From the NCBI GenBank assembly GCA_003554005.1, contig PWEU01000182.1, positions 1 to 17,725 of the forward strand: a stretch of DNA of 17,725 nt. Direction: 5' to 3'. Below are positions 7,812 through 14,483 of this stretch, one piece after another (position 1 is the first letter of the stretch; each line of letters begins with the position of its first letter). Both the position numbers and the translations under genes were made by a program. This DNA is from Nitriliruptoraceae bacterium. GTDB lineage: Bacteria; Actinomycetota; Nitriliruptoria; Nitriliruptorales; Nitriliruptoraceae. Below the pieces are notes generated by a model, which worked only from the letters and a program-made list of their open reading frames with translations, did not search any database and was not told the DNA's origin.

Positions 7812-8388
7812 GGCGGCGGCAACACCCTCGCGGCAGGTCGCGCGGCGTAGTGGCGCCAGCCCGCGGGTGACCGTAGGCATGCAGCGGCGTCCCCGGACGG
7901 GAGCGCTTGGTCATGGGAGTAGCACCGGCAGCTGCCGACGGGGTCGGCGTCGGGTTCCCCGGCGGCGTGCAGGTGCGCCCCGACGCGACGAGCGCGATGA
8001 TGAGCGTGAGCGCCGACAGGACCCAGCTCACCGAGCCCATCACCCAGCGTTCGATCGAGTGTGGGGCGCTGAAGCCCGCCAGGGTCAGCACCAGGAAGAC
8101 CAGGATCGTCCACGCCATCCGGGTGAGGGCGCCAGCGCTGCGACCGGGGATGGCCACCGGCCCCGTCCGGGCCAGCACGATCCACCCGAGGAGCAACAGG
8201 AAGATCGCCTGTGCGCCCTTGAGCACCCGGAAGGGGCCGGTCAGCTCTCCGGACTCCGTCGGAGCCTGCCCTCCGAGGACCGCGTCCCTGTCCGGCGTGC
8301 CCGGTGTGAGCGCGAACCGGAAGACGGCGACCCGGCCGGTGCGGCCGCGTCGTGGACCCTGTGTCCGGCTGCCTCGAGCGCTGCGCAA
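7744..8388 (-). CDS. Membrane protein, three predicted helices, uncertain start
   Basis: The ORF encodes up to 214 residues from a TTG at 8388. Three hydrophobic helices are clear: VLKGAQAIFLLLLGWIVLA, MAWTILVFLVLTLAGF and WVMGSVSWVLSALTLIIALVA. The C-terminal 70 residues are Pro/Arg/Gly-rich and overlap the 3' end of the convergent ATP-grasp gene by 68 bases. The 5' part overlaps the ACT-domain gene by 148 bases. G/C at third positions favours this frame from about 8345 downward, yet no ATG or GTG lies there before the GTG at VLKGAQ. A CTG overlapping the ACT gene's TGA (8244-8241), with GGAG about 8 bases before it, is one possible start. A frameshift in the sequence is another. The family is not recognised. 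Confidence 0.6.
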   Translation of the reverse strand: MRSARGSRTQGPRRGRTGRVAVFRFALTPGTPDRDAVLGGQAPTESGELTGPFRVLKGAQAIFLLLLGWIVLARTGPVAIPGRSAGALTRMAWTILVFLVLTLAGFSAPHSIERWVMGSVSWVLSALTLIIALVASGRTCTPPGNPTPTPSAAAGATPMTKRSRPGTPLHAYGHPRAGATTPRDLPRGCCRRPTRRAAGGSDRALPSGWRPVRR

Positions 8389-8726
8389 GCATCGACCAGG
8401 TGGTCGTCTCCGACCAGCAGCCAGTCGGTGTCATGGGTCGAGATCGCGAAGATGGGGACCCCGGCCTCGGCGAGCGGCGCGGCCAGCGACGCCAGGATCC
8501 CGGTCAGATGGAACGGTAACGGCCCACGCACCGACAGCGCCCGCCAGCCGGCCTGCGCCTGCACGCCCGCCGGAACATCAGCCTCAGGCAGGACGAGGGA
8601 CAGCTCGCTGGCGGTGCGGGTGATCGAGACCAGCGGTTGGGACGCCAGGTCGACCCATACCGGAACGGCATCGTCAGGTGGAAGGTGGCAGACCGCCAGC
8701 AGCGTCGCGTGCAGATCGAGCTCCAT
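8241..8726 (-). CDS. ACT-domain protein (ACT_7/CASTOR-like)
   Basis: A 161-residue protein starting at ATG 8726, with AGGTGG about 7 bases upstream. Residues 1-65 give the first ACT-like half (LLAVCHLPPDDAVPVWV ... TASELSLVLPE). Residues 66-122 give the second, with PLPFHLTGILASLAAPLAEAGV followed by PIFAISTHDTDWLLV, a signature of the ACT_7 family. Such proteins are small, often about 130 residues, and are thought to sense amino acids. The last 40 residues (after about GHRVHDAAAP) are Ser/Arg-rich and lose coding bias, which coincides with the start of coding bias in the overlapping membrane-protein frame. The true protein may end earlier if an indel has removed its stop. Confidence 0.85.
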   Translation of the reverse strand: MELDLHATLLAVCHLPPDDAVPVWVDLASQPLVSITRTASELSLVLPEADVPAGVQAQAGWRALSVRGPLPFHLTGILASLAAPLAEAGVPIFAISTHDTDWLLVGDDHLVDACAALEAAGHRVHDAAAPAGSPSSGSRSHRARRTGTRSSEGRLRRSPES

Positions 8727-8908
8727 GGACCCACCTCCGGATCGGCGACGGACCCTACGTCACCGCGTGACGCGGCACCCCTCGGAGCCGAGGCGGCTGC
8801 GCTGCTGGCCGCTTGCGGCGTCGAGGTCCGCGAGCACCCGGAACTGCCGTCGCTGGTCCGTTCGTTCGCGCAGCGGCGATGCTGGCGGGGGAGTGGTGCT
8901 TGCTGGCG

Positions 8909-9379
8909 TCAGGGTCGGGGCTGGTCGACGGCCAGGAGGCGACGCACCGCTGCCCGCGACAGCAGCAGGCTGGCCACCAGCAGGGTGACCGACACGAAGC
9001 CGCCGAGGCTGACCGCGTCGCCGAACACGAGGTCGACGAGCCCGAGGACCGCGAACTTGCTGCCGGCGGCCGTGAGCCACAGCAGGAGGGCGGCGATGAT
9101 CTTCGTGCGGACGGTCATCGCGCCGCGGAACCGTGCCAGGGCGCTCCCCTTGAGGATGATGACGGCCTCGAGCGCGAGCTTGAGCAAGGCCGCGGTGAGC
9201 AACGACAGTGTGAAGCTCTCAGTGATGACCCTCGGGAAGTACTCGACCGTCAGGTTGAGCACCACGACGTAGACGAACACGTCGACGACATCCTCGGGGC
9301 GTGCCCTGAACGTGCGCGCCAGCGGGCCCCGGCCAGTGCCGGACTCGGATGGCGGCGTCGTTGGCTGGGTCTCGGGCAC
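8909..9379 (-). CDS. Four-helix integral membrane protein, hypothetical
   Basis: This 156-residue protein starts at GTG 9379. The first 28 residues are polar and Pro/Thr/Arg-rich. Four hydrophobic segments follow: VVDVFVYVVVLNLTVEYF, FTLSLLTAALLKLALEAVIIL, TKIIAALLLWLTAAGSKFAVLGLVDLV and LGGFVSVTLLVASLLLSRAAV. Conserved-looking charged residues sit inside or next to helices (Glu in VEYF, Lys and Glu in LLKLALEA, Lys in GSKF), which may mark a functional intramembrane site. No Shine-Dalgarno sequence is obvious upstream of the GTG. It is the first gene of a leftward group that includes the ACT-domain gene, but a 182-base gap makes co-transcription uncertain. I cannot assign a function. Confidence 0.75.
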   Translation of the reverse strand: MPETQPTTPPSESGTGRGPLARTFRARPEDVVDVFVYVVVLNLTVEYFPRVITESFTLSLLTAALLKLALEAVIILKGSALARFRGAMTVRTKIIAALLLWLTAAGSKFAVLGLVDLVFGDAVSLGGFVSVTLLVASLLLSRAAVRRLLAVDQPRP

Positions 9380-9782
9380 GGCGAAGTATGCCGCAACGTG
9401 TGCGCACGCTGGCGGTTCCTGGCCTGCTGCGTCTGGATCATGAGTCCACCCGTCTGCTGGCGCCGGTCACCTGGATCCTCCCGCGACGATCGTGCCGGGC
9501 CCACAGGCTCGGGCGGGCCCAGACGGTCAGTCGCGATGCGCGCGTGGCCTGGAAGACCACCGGTGGGAGCCACGGCTCCTCGCGCAAGCCCCTTCGTCGC
9601 TGTCCTCGAACGCTGCCGTCCACCTCTGGTCGCGAACTCGAGCGCAGGACCAGGTCCTACACCGTCGCGTGGGGCCACCCTGGGTCGGCGACCACCATCG
9701 TCACGGGCAGCCCGGATGGCCTCCCCGCCCAGACGTCCGGGGGACCGCACGGACGGATCCACGTACGCTTGGTTCCAGCCGG
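9380..9782. other. Intergenic region between divergent membrane-protein genes
   Basis: About 400 bases separate the divergent starts at 9379 and 9783. Reading frames here give Arg/Ser/Pro-rich translations with no recognisable domain and no ribosome-binding site, so I see no gene. A tight inverted repeat AGGACC-A-GGTCCT lies at 9646-9658 and could be a regulator site. The region presumably holds the two divergent promoters, but no convincing -35/-10 pair stands out. Confidence 0.4.
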
Positions 9783-10820
9783 ATGGGGGACATGGCGGAC
9801 ACCACGGACGGTCACACCTCTGCCGAAGGGCGCGTCGCCCGATCGCCGCGGCGGTGGCTGTTCGCTGTCCTGTTCGTGATCGCCGGGTACGCCGTTGGCC
9901 TGGTGGTGGTCGGCATCGACGAGGCGCTGGGCGCCGTCACGCGCGGCTCGATCCTGCCCCTGACCGGTGCCTTCCTGCTCCAGGTGGCCGTCGTGGTGCT
10001 GTGGGGCAAGGTCTACGGCGCGAGCGCGGCCGCCGTCAACGGTCCGGTCGGGACGATGAAGGCGTTGACCGCCTCGATGCCGGCCTTCACGTTGAGCCAC
10101 ACACTGCCGGGGGGTGGCTGGGCGGGGAACGGGCTGGCGGTGCAGCGGTTGACCGCGCAAGGGATGAGCGGGCCGAGCGCGGCGGCCGCGGTCACGCTCG
10201 CGGCGACCATCTCGCTCGCCACGATCGCCGGTCTCGGTTCGGCCGGCATCGTCGTCGCGTTCATCGCCGGTGACCTGCCGTCCCTGGCGCTGGTCATCGC
10301 GCTGCCTGCACTGGTGGTGCTCGTCGGCCTCGTCGCGACGGTGATCGCCGTCCTGCGCTCCCCGTCGGCCGGTGATCGGATCGTCGGACAGCTCGCCAGG
10401 CTGCACCACACGCTGGGGGAGCACGTCGACGGGTGGCGCGACTCGCTACGCGATGTGACCGAGGATCCGCCGACCACGAGGCAGCTGAGCCGGATCGTCG
10501 GGTGGGCCCTCGGCAAGTGGGCAGCGGACATCGCCTCGCTCGCCCTCGTGTTCTTCGCACTCGGGACCACCCCCCGGATCAGCGCGCTGCTCGTGGGCTT
10601 CGGCGTCACCCAGTTGGCTACGGCGATCCCGGTGACACCTGGCGGCGTCGGGTTCGTGGAGGGCGGCATGGTGGGAGCCTTCGCCACCCTCGGCTACCCC
10701 GTGGCGCTCGCGACGTCGGTGGTCGTCGTCTACCGCGTCCTCGCGACCTGGCTGCCGGTCCTGGCGGGGGTGCCGGTCTTGCTGCGCCAGCCGCCCGCCG
10801 AGGCCGACCCGCTGGCCTGA
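9783..10820 (+). CDS. Integral membrane protein, lysylphosphatidylglycerol synthase TM-region (UPF0104) family
   Basis: This protein (345 residues from ATG 9783, or 342 from ATG 9792) has seven to eight transmembrane helices: about residues 25-45, 58-77, 133-163, 166-192, 237-262, 265-284 and 297-335. The segment IPVTPGGVGFVEGG at 282-295 is the signature of the family that includes the membrane domain of MprF and AglD-type proteins. The upstream GGGWAGNGLAVQRLT segment also fits. It lacks the soluble aminoacyl-transferase domain of full MprF, so it is the stand-alone form, proposed to handle or flip lipids or lipid-linked sugars. GGGGGA before the second ATG is too close to be ideal, leaving the start uncertain. 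It is convergent with the small gene ending at 10846. Confidence 0.88.
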   Translation: MGDMADTTDGHTSAEGRVARSPRRWLFAVLFVIAGYAVGLVVVGIDEALGAVTRGSILPLTGAFLLQVAVVVLWGKVYGASAAAVNGPVGTMKALTASMPAFTLSHTLPGGGWAGNGLAVQRLTAQGMSGPSAAAAVTLAATISLATIAGLGSAGIVVAFIAGDLPSLALVIALPALVVLVGLVATVIAVLRSPSAGDRIVGQLARLHHTLGEHVDGWRDSLRDVTEDPPTTRQLSRIVGWALGKWAADIASLALVFFALGTTPRISALLVGFGVTQLATAIPVTPGGVGFVEGGMVGAFATLGYPVALATSVVVVYRVLATWLPVLAGVPVLLRQPPAEADPLA

Positions 10821-10850
10821 GATCCGGCCTCACCGGCCGTGCGGCTCAGG
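10816..10850. terminator. Candidate bidirectional terminator between convergent genes
   Basis: CCTGAG (10816-10821) and CTCAGG (10845-10850) are inverted copies. Each arm contains a stop codon: the plus-strand gene's TGA at 10818-10820 and the minus-strand gene's stop at 10848-10846. GC-rich inner complementarity (CCGG...CCGG) could add a stem. There is no T tract, which is common for high-GC actinobacterial terminators. This is inferred from structure only. Confidence 0.35.
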
Positions 10851-11016
10851 TCGAAGGGGGAACTCGAACAGCGGCTCCCGCTCGGGAGTGGAAGGCCGCG
10901 TCGGGCAGGTCCACCGCGGCGGTCTGGCGCTCCGTGACCCGCTGCCAGAACTCGGTGAGGTCGAAACGCTGCAGGCGTTCCTGCTCGAGGTGGCGGTCGA
11001 TCTCAAGCGCCCACAC
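10846..11016 (-). CDS. Small ORF of 56 residues, hypothetical
   Basis: A GTG at 11016 opens a 56-residue frame, preceded by AGGGA six bases upstream and by an in-frame TAG four codons before it. The first 44 codons have almost exclusively G or C in the third position. The translation is coherent: ALEIDRHLEQERLQRFDLTE followed by FWQRVTERQTAAVDLPDAAF, a likely amphipathic helical protein rich in Glu, Gln and Arg. The last dozen codons are less biased. It is convergent with the UPF0104-family gene, with 25 bases between stops, and is divergent from the zinc-ribbon gene. I do not recognise a family; it could also be a remnant of a larger gene. Confidence 0.45.
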   Translation of the reverse strand: MWALEIDRHLEQERLQRFDLTEFWQRVTERQTAAVDLPDAAFHSRAGAAVRVPPST

Positions 11017-11153
11017 CGGTCGTCCCTACGGGGCATGGCTCGGCGACGATCGGCCGGATCCGGGACGGTGTGAGGTGTCGTACCTTCGTCATGCGACGTC
11101 GCGCCCAAGCCGTCGCCAGCCGTCACCACCGACGCGACGCAGGGACACAGACG

Positions 11154-11321
11154 ATGGAGTGGACCGGGACATGCTCGCAGTGTGGCCACGACCGGGCGGA
11201 GCACACCGTCACGGACGCGGCGCCACGCGCTGAACCCGACGCCGAGCAGTTGCTCCGGTGCGAGGCCTGCAGCTGCCTGGTCACCGCCGCGGGCGAACCG
11301 TGGCCTCCACGGGGCACGTGA
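11154..11321 (+). CDS. Small zinc-ribbon-like protein, 55 residues
   Basis: The ORF starts at ATG 11154, with AGGGA about 8 bases upstream, and encodes 55 residues. Two cysteine pairs are seen: CSQCGHDRAEH near the N-terminus (about residues 7-17) and CEACSC near residue 38. With neighbouring histidines these make a plausible single zinc-binding ribbon. A longer in-frame start at 11070 would add Arg-rich sequence and lacks a ribosome-binding site. Upstream lies a perfect 10-base palindrome GCGACGTCGC (11093-11102) that might be a regulator site. The function is unknown; such small ribbons are common in actinobacteria. Confidence 0.6.
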   Translation: MEWTGTCSQCGHDRAEHTVTDAAPRAEPDAEQLLRCEACSCLVTAAGEPWPPRGT

Positions 11322-11411
11322 CCGGTCCGCAGCGCCTTCGACGGCAGCGGCGAGCACGCGTGCGGCCCGCCGCTCGGGCTCCCGCGCACCCGGCTCTCCG
11401 TCAGGGCGAGC

Positions 11412-11870
11412 TCACTCGCGGAACGGCCAGATGACCTCGGTCGTCCAGCTCCCACGCTCGGGCAGCGCGGTCGGATCGATGTGGTGTACGGCCCAGGGCG
11501 CACCCACCGGCTCGACACCGCGCTGCTCCATCCAGGCGTCGAGCGCTTCGACCGCGGCGTCTACCTCTTCGGGCGCGCCGTGGTGCCAGATCGTCGCGAC
11601 CGTGCCACCCGGCAGCGACGACAGCTTGACCTCCGCCTTGGGCGTGATGCGCTCCGCGGTCGGCAGGCCAGCTTCGACGTCGAGGTGGTGACCGCGCTCG
11701 TGGTAGCGCACGAAGGGCTGGCCGATCGCGGGAACCCCGATGCGTTGTAGGTGCAGCGTCAACGTGCCGTAGACACCGGACAGCCAGGAGGTCAACTCGC
11801 TGGCGTCGAGGCGGCTACGTACGACGGCAGTGTCCTGCTCCTCTAGCGTGCGGGTCTCGATCTCGTCGAT
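11412..11870 (-). CDS. GyrI-like small-molecule-binding (AraC effector-binding) domain protein
   Basis: The frame encodes a GyrI/BacR-type effector-binding domain. Evidence includes the N-terminal strand IDEIETRTLEEQDTAVVRSR, the LSGVYGTLTLHLQRIGVPAIGQPFVRYH segment, a central DVEAGLPTAERITP strand, the LPGGTVATIWHHG motif and the C-terminal VHHIDPTALPERGSWTTEVIWPF. These domains bind hydrophobic effectors and occur alone or fused to regulators; this one stands alone at about 152 residues. The first conventional start, TTG 11795, would delete the first strand and has no ribosome-binding site. Coding sequence continues upstream to an in-frame TAG, with no ATG, GTG or TTG. The best-placed codon is ATC at 11870-11868, six bases after a perfect GGAGGT. 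Either ATC is used, or one base differs from a true ATG. I report that start on this basis. Confidence 0.75.
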   Translation of the reverse strand: MDEIETRTLEEQDTAVVRSRLDASELTSWLSGVYGTLTLHLQRIGVPAIGQPFVRYHERGHHLDVEAGLPTAERITPKAEVKLSSLPGGTVATIWHHGAPEEVDAAVEALDAWMEQRGVEPVGAPWAVHHIDPTALPERGSWTTEVIWPFRE

Positions 11871-11926
11871 GGTGATACCTCCATCCGGTTCCCACCACGG
11901 TAGGTGCCGCTCGCCGTCCCGCTACC

Positions 11927-11944
11927 CCGTCCGATGGTGGACGG
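11927..11944. promoter_or_regulatory. Inverted repeat upstream of the GyrI-like gene
   Basis: CCGTCC (11927-11932) and GGACGG (11939-11944) form a perfect 6-base inverted repeat with a 6-base spacer. It is centred about 65 bases upstream of the GyrI-like gene's apparent start, a plausible operator position. No promoter hexamers were confirmed next to it. Confidence 0.3.
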
Positions 11945-11955
11945 TCGACGCTGGC

Positions 11956-12002
11956 GCACCTACGGCCGCACCTACGGCCGCACCTACGGCCGCACCTACG
12001 GC
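11956..12002. repeat. 12-bp tandem repeat, about four copies
   Basis: The unit GCACCTACGGCC is repeated without mismatch at 11956-11967, 11968-11979 and 11980-11991, with a fourth copy of 11 bases at 11992-12002. It lies outside any supported gene. An immediately following hairpin (GTACC at 12008-12012, GGTAC at 12024-12028, with CCCC/GGGG inside) adds structure. The length of one unit is close to one helical turn, so it could place binding sites on the same DNA face, or it may simply be a slippage-prone minisatellite. Confidence 0.9.
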
Positions 12003-12285
12003 ATCGGGTACCTGCCCCACGGGGGTACGTAGCAGCGTCGCGCGAGTAGATCCTCTCGCGTGTTGCAGGTCGTGCACGGGCGCGGAGACGGCCCCTCCAC
12101 CGCCCCTGATGTCGTCGTGGCGGCCGCCGGAGCTCTGTCGGACTCCTCGGGCTCGCTCCGAGGACGGCCGACGATCGCCCAGGTCGTGATGGTCAGGCAG
12201 TCCCGCCTGCCTGGGCGCGGGATCGAGGTCCGGCCGATGCCACGGTCGTTCGTCCGAGGCACCTCAGGCAGCAGACCCTATGGTC

Positions 12286-12312
12286 GGGAAGTCGTTGCAT
12301 GGCGGTGGAGTT
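12286..12312 (+). promoter_or_regulatory. Candidate SigR/SigH-type ECF promoter for the FtsH operon
   Basis: GGGAAG at 12286-12291 and GTT at 12310-12312 are separated by 18 bases. The known actinobacterial SigR/SigH consensus is GGGAAT-N18-GTT, so there is one mismatch. The element lies 31 bases upstream of the acidic protein's ATG. An oxidative- or heat-stress sigma factor would suit an FtsH protease operon. No experimental support; short motifs of this kind can occur by chance. Confidence 0.35.
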
Positions 12313-12342
12313 GAGGAACCGGTATCGGCGAGGAGCGACACC

Positions 12343-12657
12343 ATGCCCAGCGAGAGCCTTGTGGCCGAGGATGGCCTCCAACGCGGTGAGGCGGACCCCG
12401 GGATCGACATGATGGCCGAGATCGGATCCAACGTGACGGTGGCTCAGGAGTTCGCCGACCGGCCCGGCGGGTTCTCGATCGACAGCAACGATCTCACCCA
12501 GCTCGAAGGGGGTATCGATCGGGACTCCGAGCGGACCGCGAGCGATCCTGAGGACGTCGCGGCCCCCCTCGTCGAACGCGGGATCGACCGGATGTCGCTC
12601 AGCCCCGACAGCGTCGTAGAGATCAGCGAACCCGGCGCCGGGGTCGAGGCACGATGA
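12343..12657 (+). CDS. Acidic hypothetical protein translationally coupled to FtsH
   Basis: A 104-residue protein starts at ATG 12343, with AGGAG 7 bases upstream. Its stop overlaps the FtsH start by four bases (ATGA). The composition is rich in Asp, Glu, Ser and Gly, with no Cys, no hydrophobic helix and no signal peptide, suggesting a soluble, partly disordered protein. Third-position G/C bias on this strand (about 80 percent) supports it over the antisense frame. I do not recognise a family. Tight coupling to the protease suggests an adaptor, inhibitor or substrate of FtsH, but that is inference from position only. Confidence 0.7.
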   Translation: MPSESLVAEDGLQRGEADPGIDMMAEIGSNVTVAQEFADRPGGFSIDSNDLTQLEGGIDRDSERTASDPEDVAAPLVERGIDRMSLSPDSVVEISEPGAGVEAR

Positions 12658-14483
12658 GTCAGGAGGGAAGCAAGGAGGACCACGAGGGCGCACCTGCCTG
12701 GCTCCGGTCGTCGAGGTGGCGCTGGTGGCTGCTCCCGGCCGTGCTCGCCCTCGTCGTGGCGGGGCTCGTCGGTCTCTGGACGGTCGACCCCGCCGAGGAG
12801 CTGGCCTACACGGAGTTCGTCGAACTGCTCGAGGACGGCGAGGTCGCACGGATCACGGTCGACGATGACGGCCGTGTCGAGGGCGACTTGGAGGACGGCA
12901 CGGCGTTCGAGACCGTCGTCCCGCCCTTCGTCCAGGAGGAGCTCGAGCAGCGGCTGTTGGAGCAGGAGGTCGAGGTCGAGGCCGTGGCTCCCACCGACGG
13001 CTTCCTTGCCTCCCTGCTCGCGTTCCTCCCCTTCTTCCTCATCATCGGCCTGTTCCTGTTCCTGCTCCAACGTGGTGCCAGCCAGCAGATGGGCATGATG
13101 CAGGGCATGGGGAAGAGCCAGGCACAGGTCATCGACGCCGAGCGCCCCGACGTCACCTTCGACGACGTGGCGGGCTACGAGGAGGTGCGTGAGGAGGTCC
13201 GCGAGATCATCGACTATCTGCGCGAGCCGGAGCGCTTCCGCGAGGTCGGCGCCCGTGGGCCGGGTGGGATCCTGCTGCTGGGAGCCTCCGGCACCGGCAA
13301 GACCCTCATGGCGCGCGCCATCGCCGGGGAGGCCGACGTGGCCTTCATCTCCGCATCCGGCTCGGAGTTCGTCGAGATGCTCGTGGGCGTGGGCGCGTCC
13401 CGGGTGCGCGACCTGTTCGAGAAGGCCCGCGAGCGGCAGCCCTCCATCATCTTCATCGATGAACTCGACTCCATCGGTCGGAAGCGTGGCAGCCAGACCA
13501 CCATCGGCTCCAACAACGAGCAGGAGCAGACCCTCAACCAGCTACTCAAGGAACTCGACGGCTTCGACCCCAGAGAGGGCATCGTCATCCTCGCTGCGAC
13601 CAACCGCCCGGAGATGCTGGACGAGGCGTTGCTGCGTCCAGGGCGTTTCGATCGGCAGATCGAGGTCCCCTTGCCCACCCAGGATGACCGCGTGAAGATC
13701 CTCGAGGTCCACCTGCGCAGCAAGCCGATCGCCGACGACGTCGACCTCACGGTGGTCGCGCGTGGGACACCGGGATTCAGCGGCGCCCAGCTCGAGAACC
13801 TCGTCAACGAGGCTGCCATCACCGCGCTCCGTGACGACCGGAGAGAGATCATGCAGCGCGACTTCGATGCTGCGCGGGACCGCCTCGTGATCGGCAAGCG
13901 CCAGAGCAGCGACCTCCTCCGTGACGCGGAGAAGCGCCGAGTGGCGGTGCACGAGGCCGGGCACGCGCTCGTCGCCGCGGTCCAGGACGCCGCCGATCCC
14001 GTCGCCAAGGTCACCATCCTGCCGGCCCCGAAGGCGCTCGGCACGACCGAGCAGCTCCCCACGGAGGAGCGTCGCCTCGCGTCGGAGGCCGAGCTGCAGG
14101 CCAGCCTCGTCGTCCGGCTCGGCGGGCGGGCGGCCGAGATGGTCGTGCTGGACGAGCTGTCCACGGGGGCAGCCGAGGATCTCGCCCAGGCCACCGAGCT
14201 CGCGGGCCGGATGGTGCGCGAGTTCGGCCTGTCGGACCGGGTAGGCCCCGTCGGCTACCCCACCCAGGACGAGCCCGGTGGGCTACCGGGGGTCCAGAGC
14301 CGGCCGTACGCCGAGGACACGCAGCAACTGGTCGACGAGGAGGTGCAGCGCCTGCTGCGTGATGCGGCCGATCGGGCCCAGCACCTCATCGAGCAGCACC
14401 GCGAGGTCTTCGATCAGCTCGTGGACCGGCTGCTGGAGCAGGAGCAGGTCGACGGCGAGGAGATCGAGCAACTCCTTGCATGA
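12654..14483 (+). CDS. ftsH: ATP-dependent zinc metalloprotease FtsH (divergent paralogue)
   Basis: This 609-residue membrane-anchored AAA protease degrades membrane and cytosolic proteins. Helix 1 is at about residues 22-43 and helix 2 at 117-139, flanking a short acidic periplasmic loop. The AAA module has Walker A GASGTGKT (210-217), Walker B IIFIDE (265-270) and the second region of homology ATNRPEMLDEALLRPGRFDR (315-334). The protease domain has the zinc motif HEAGH (433-437) and a third ligand candidate, Asp509 in AAEDLAQATEL. Two departures from typical FtsH are visible: Walker A is usually GPPGTGKT, and the pore motif FVG is LVG here (Leu243 in EMLVGVGASR). All catalytic residues remain. 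It follows the acidic protein gene with an ATGA overlap. It may be a secondary FtsH beside a canonical copy elsewhere in the genome. Confidence 0.96.
   Translation: MSQEGSKEDHEGAPAWLRSSRWRWWLLPAVLALVVAGLVGLWTVDPAEELAYTEFVELLEDGEVARITVDDDGRVEGDLEDGTAFETVVPPFVQEELEQRLLEQEVEVEAVAPTDGFLASLLAFLPFFLIIGLFLFLLQRGASQQMGMMQGMGKSQAQVIDAERPDVTFDDVAGYEEVREEVREIIDYLREPERFREVGARGPGGILLLGASGTGKTLMARAIAGEADVAFISASGSEFVEMLVGVGASRVRDLFEKARERQPSIIFIDELDSIGRKRGSQTTIGSNNEQEQTLNQLLKELDGFDPREGIVILAATNRPEMLDEALLRPGRFDRQIEVPLPTQDDRVKILEVHLRSKPIADDVDLTVVARGTPGFSGAQLENLVNEAAITALRDDRREIMQRDFDAARDRLVIGKRQSSDLLRDAEKRRVAVHEAGHALVAAVQDAADPVAKVTILPAPKALGTTEQLPTEERRLASEAELQASLVVRLGGRAAEMVVLDELSTGAAEDLAQATELAGRMVREFGLSDRVGPVGYPTQDEPGGLPGVQSRPYAEDTQQLVDEEVQRLLRDAADRAQHLIEQHREVFDQLVDRLLEQEQVDGEEIEQLLA

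Larger units (their letters stand above)
11871..12342. other. Repeat-rich intergenic region
   Basis: This 470-base interval separates the GyrI-like gene (minus) from the acidic protein-FtsH operon (plus). It holds an inverted repeat at 11927-11944, a 12-base tandem repeat at 11956-12002, a GC-rich hairpin at 12008-12028 and a candidate stress-sigma promoter at 12286-12312. Open frames crossing it lack ribosome-binding sites and give low-complexity or Arg/Pro-rich translations, so I see no gene. Confidence 0.5.

Noticed and set aside
9250..9762. 170-residue minus-strand frame in the 9380-9782 gap
   Set aside because: Arg/Gly/Pro-rich, no start signal, and it overlaps the four-helix membrane-protein gene in another frame.
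11956..12002. CRISPR-like array
   Set aside because: Repeats are only 12 bases, directly adjacent and have no spacers; no cas gene is present.
12193..12849. Minus-strand frame antisense to the acidic protein, with a rather protein-like translation
   Set aside because: The plus frame has higher third-position G/C, an AGGAG site and an ATGA overlap with ftsH; the minus frame crosses into ftsH.
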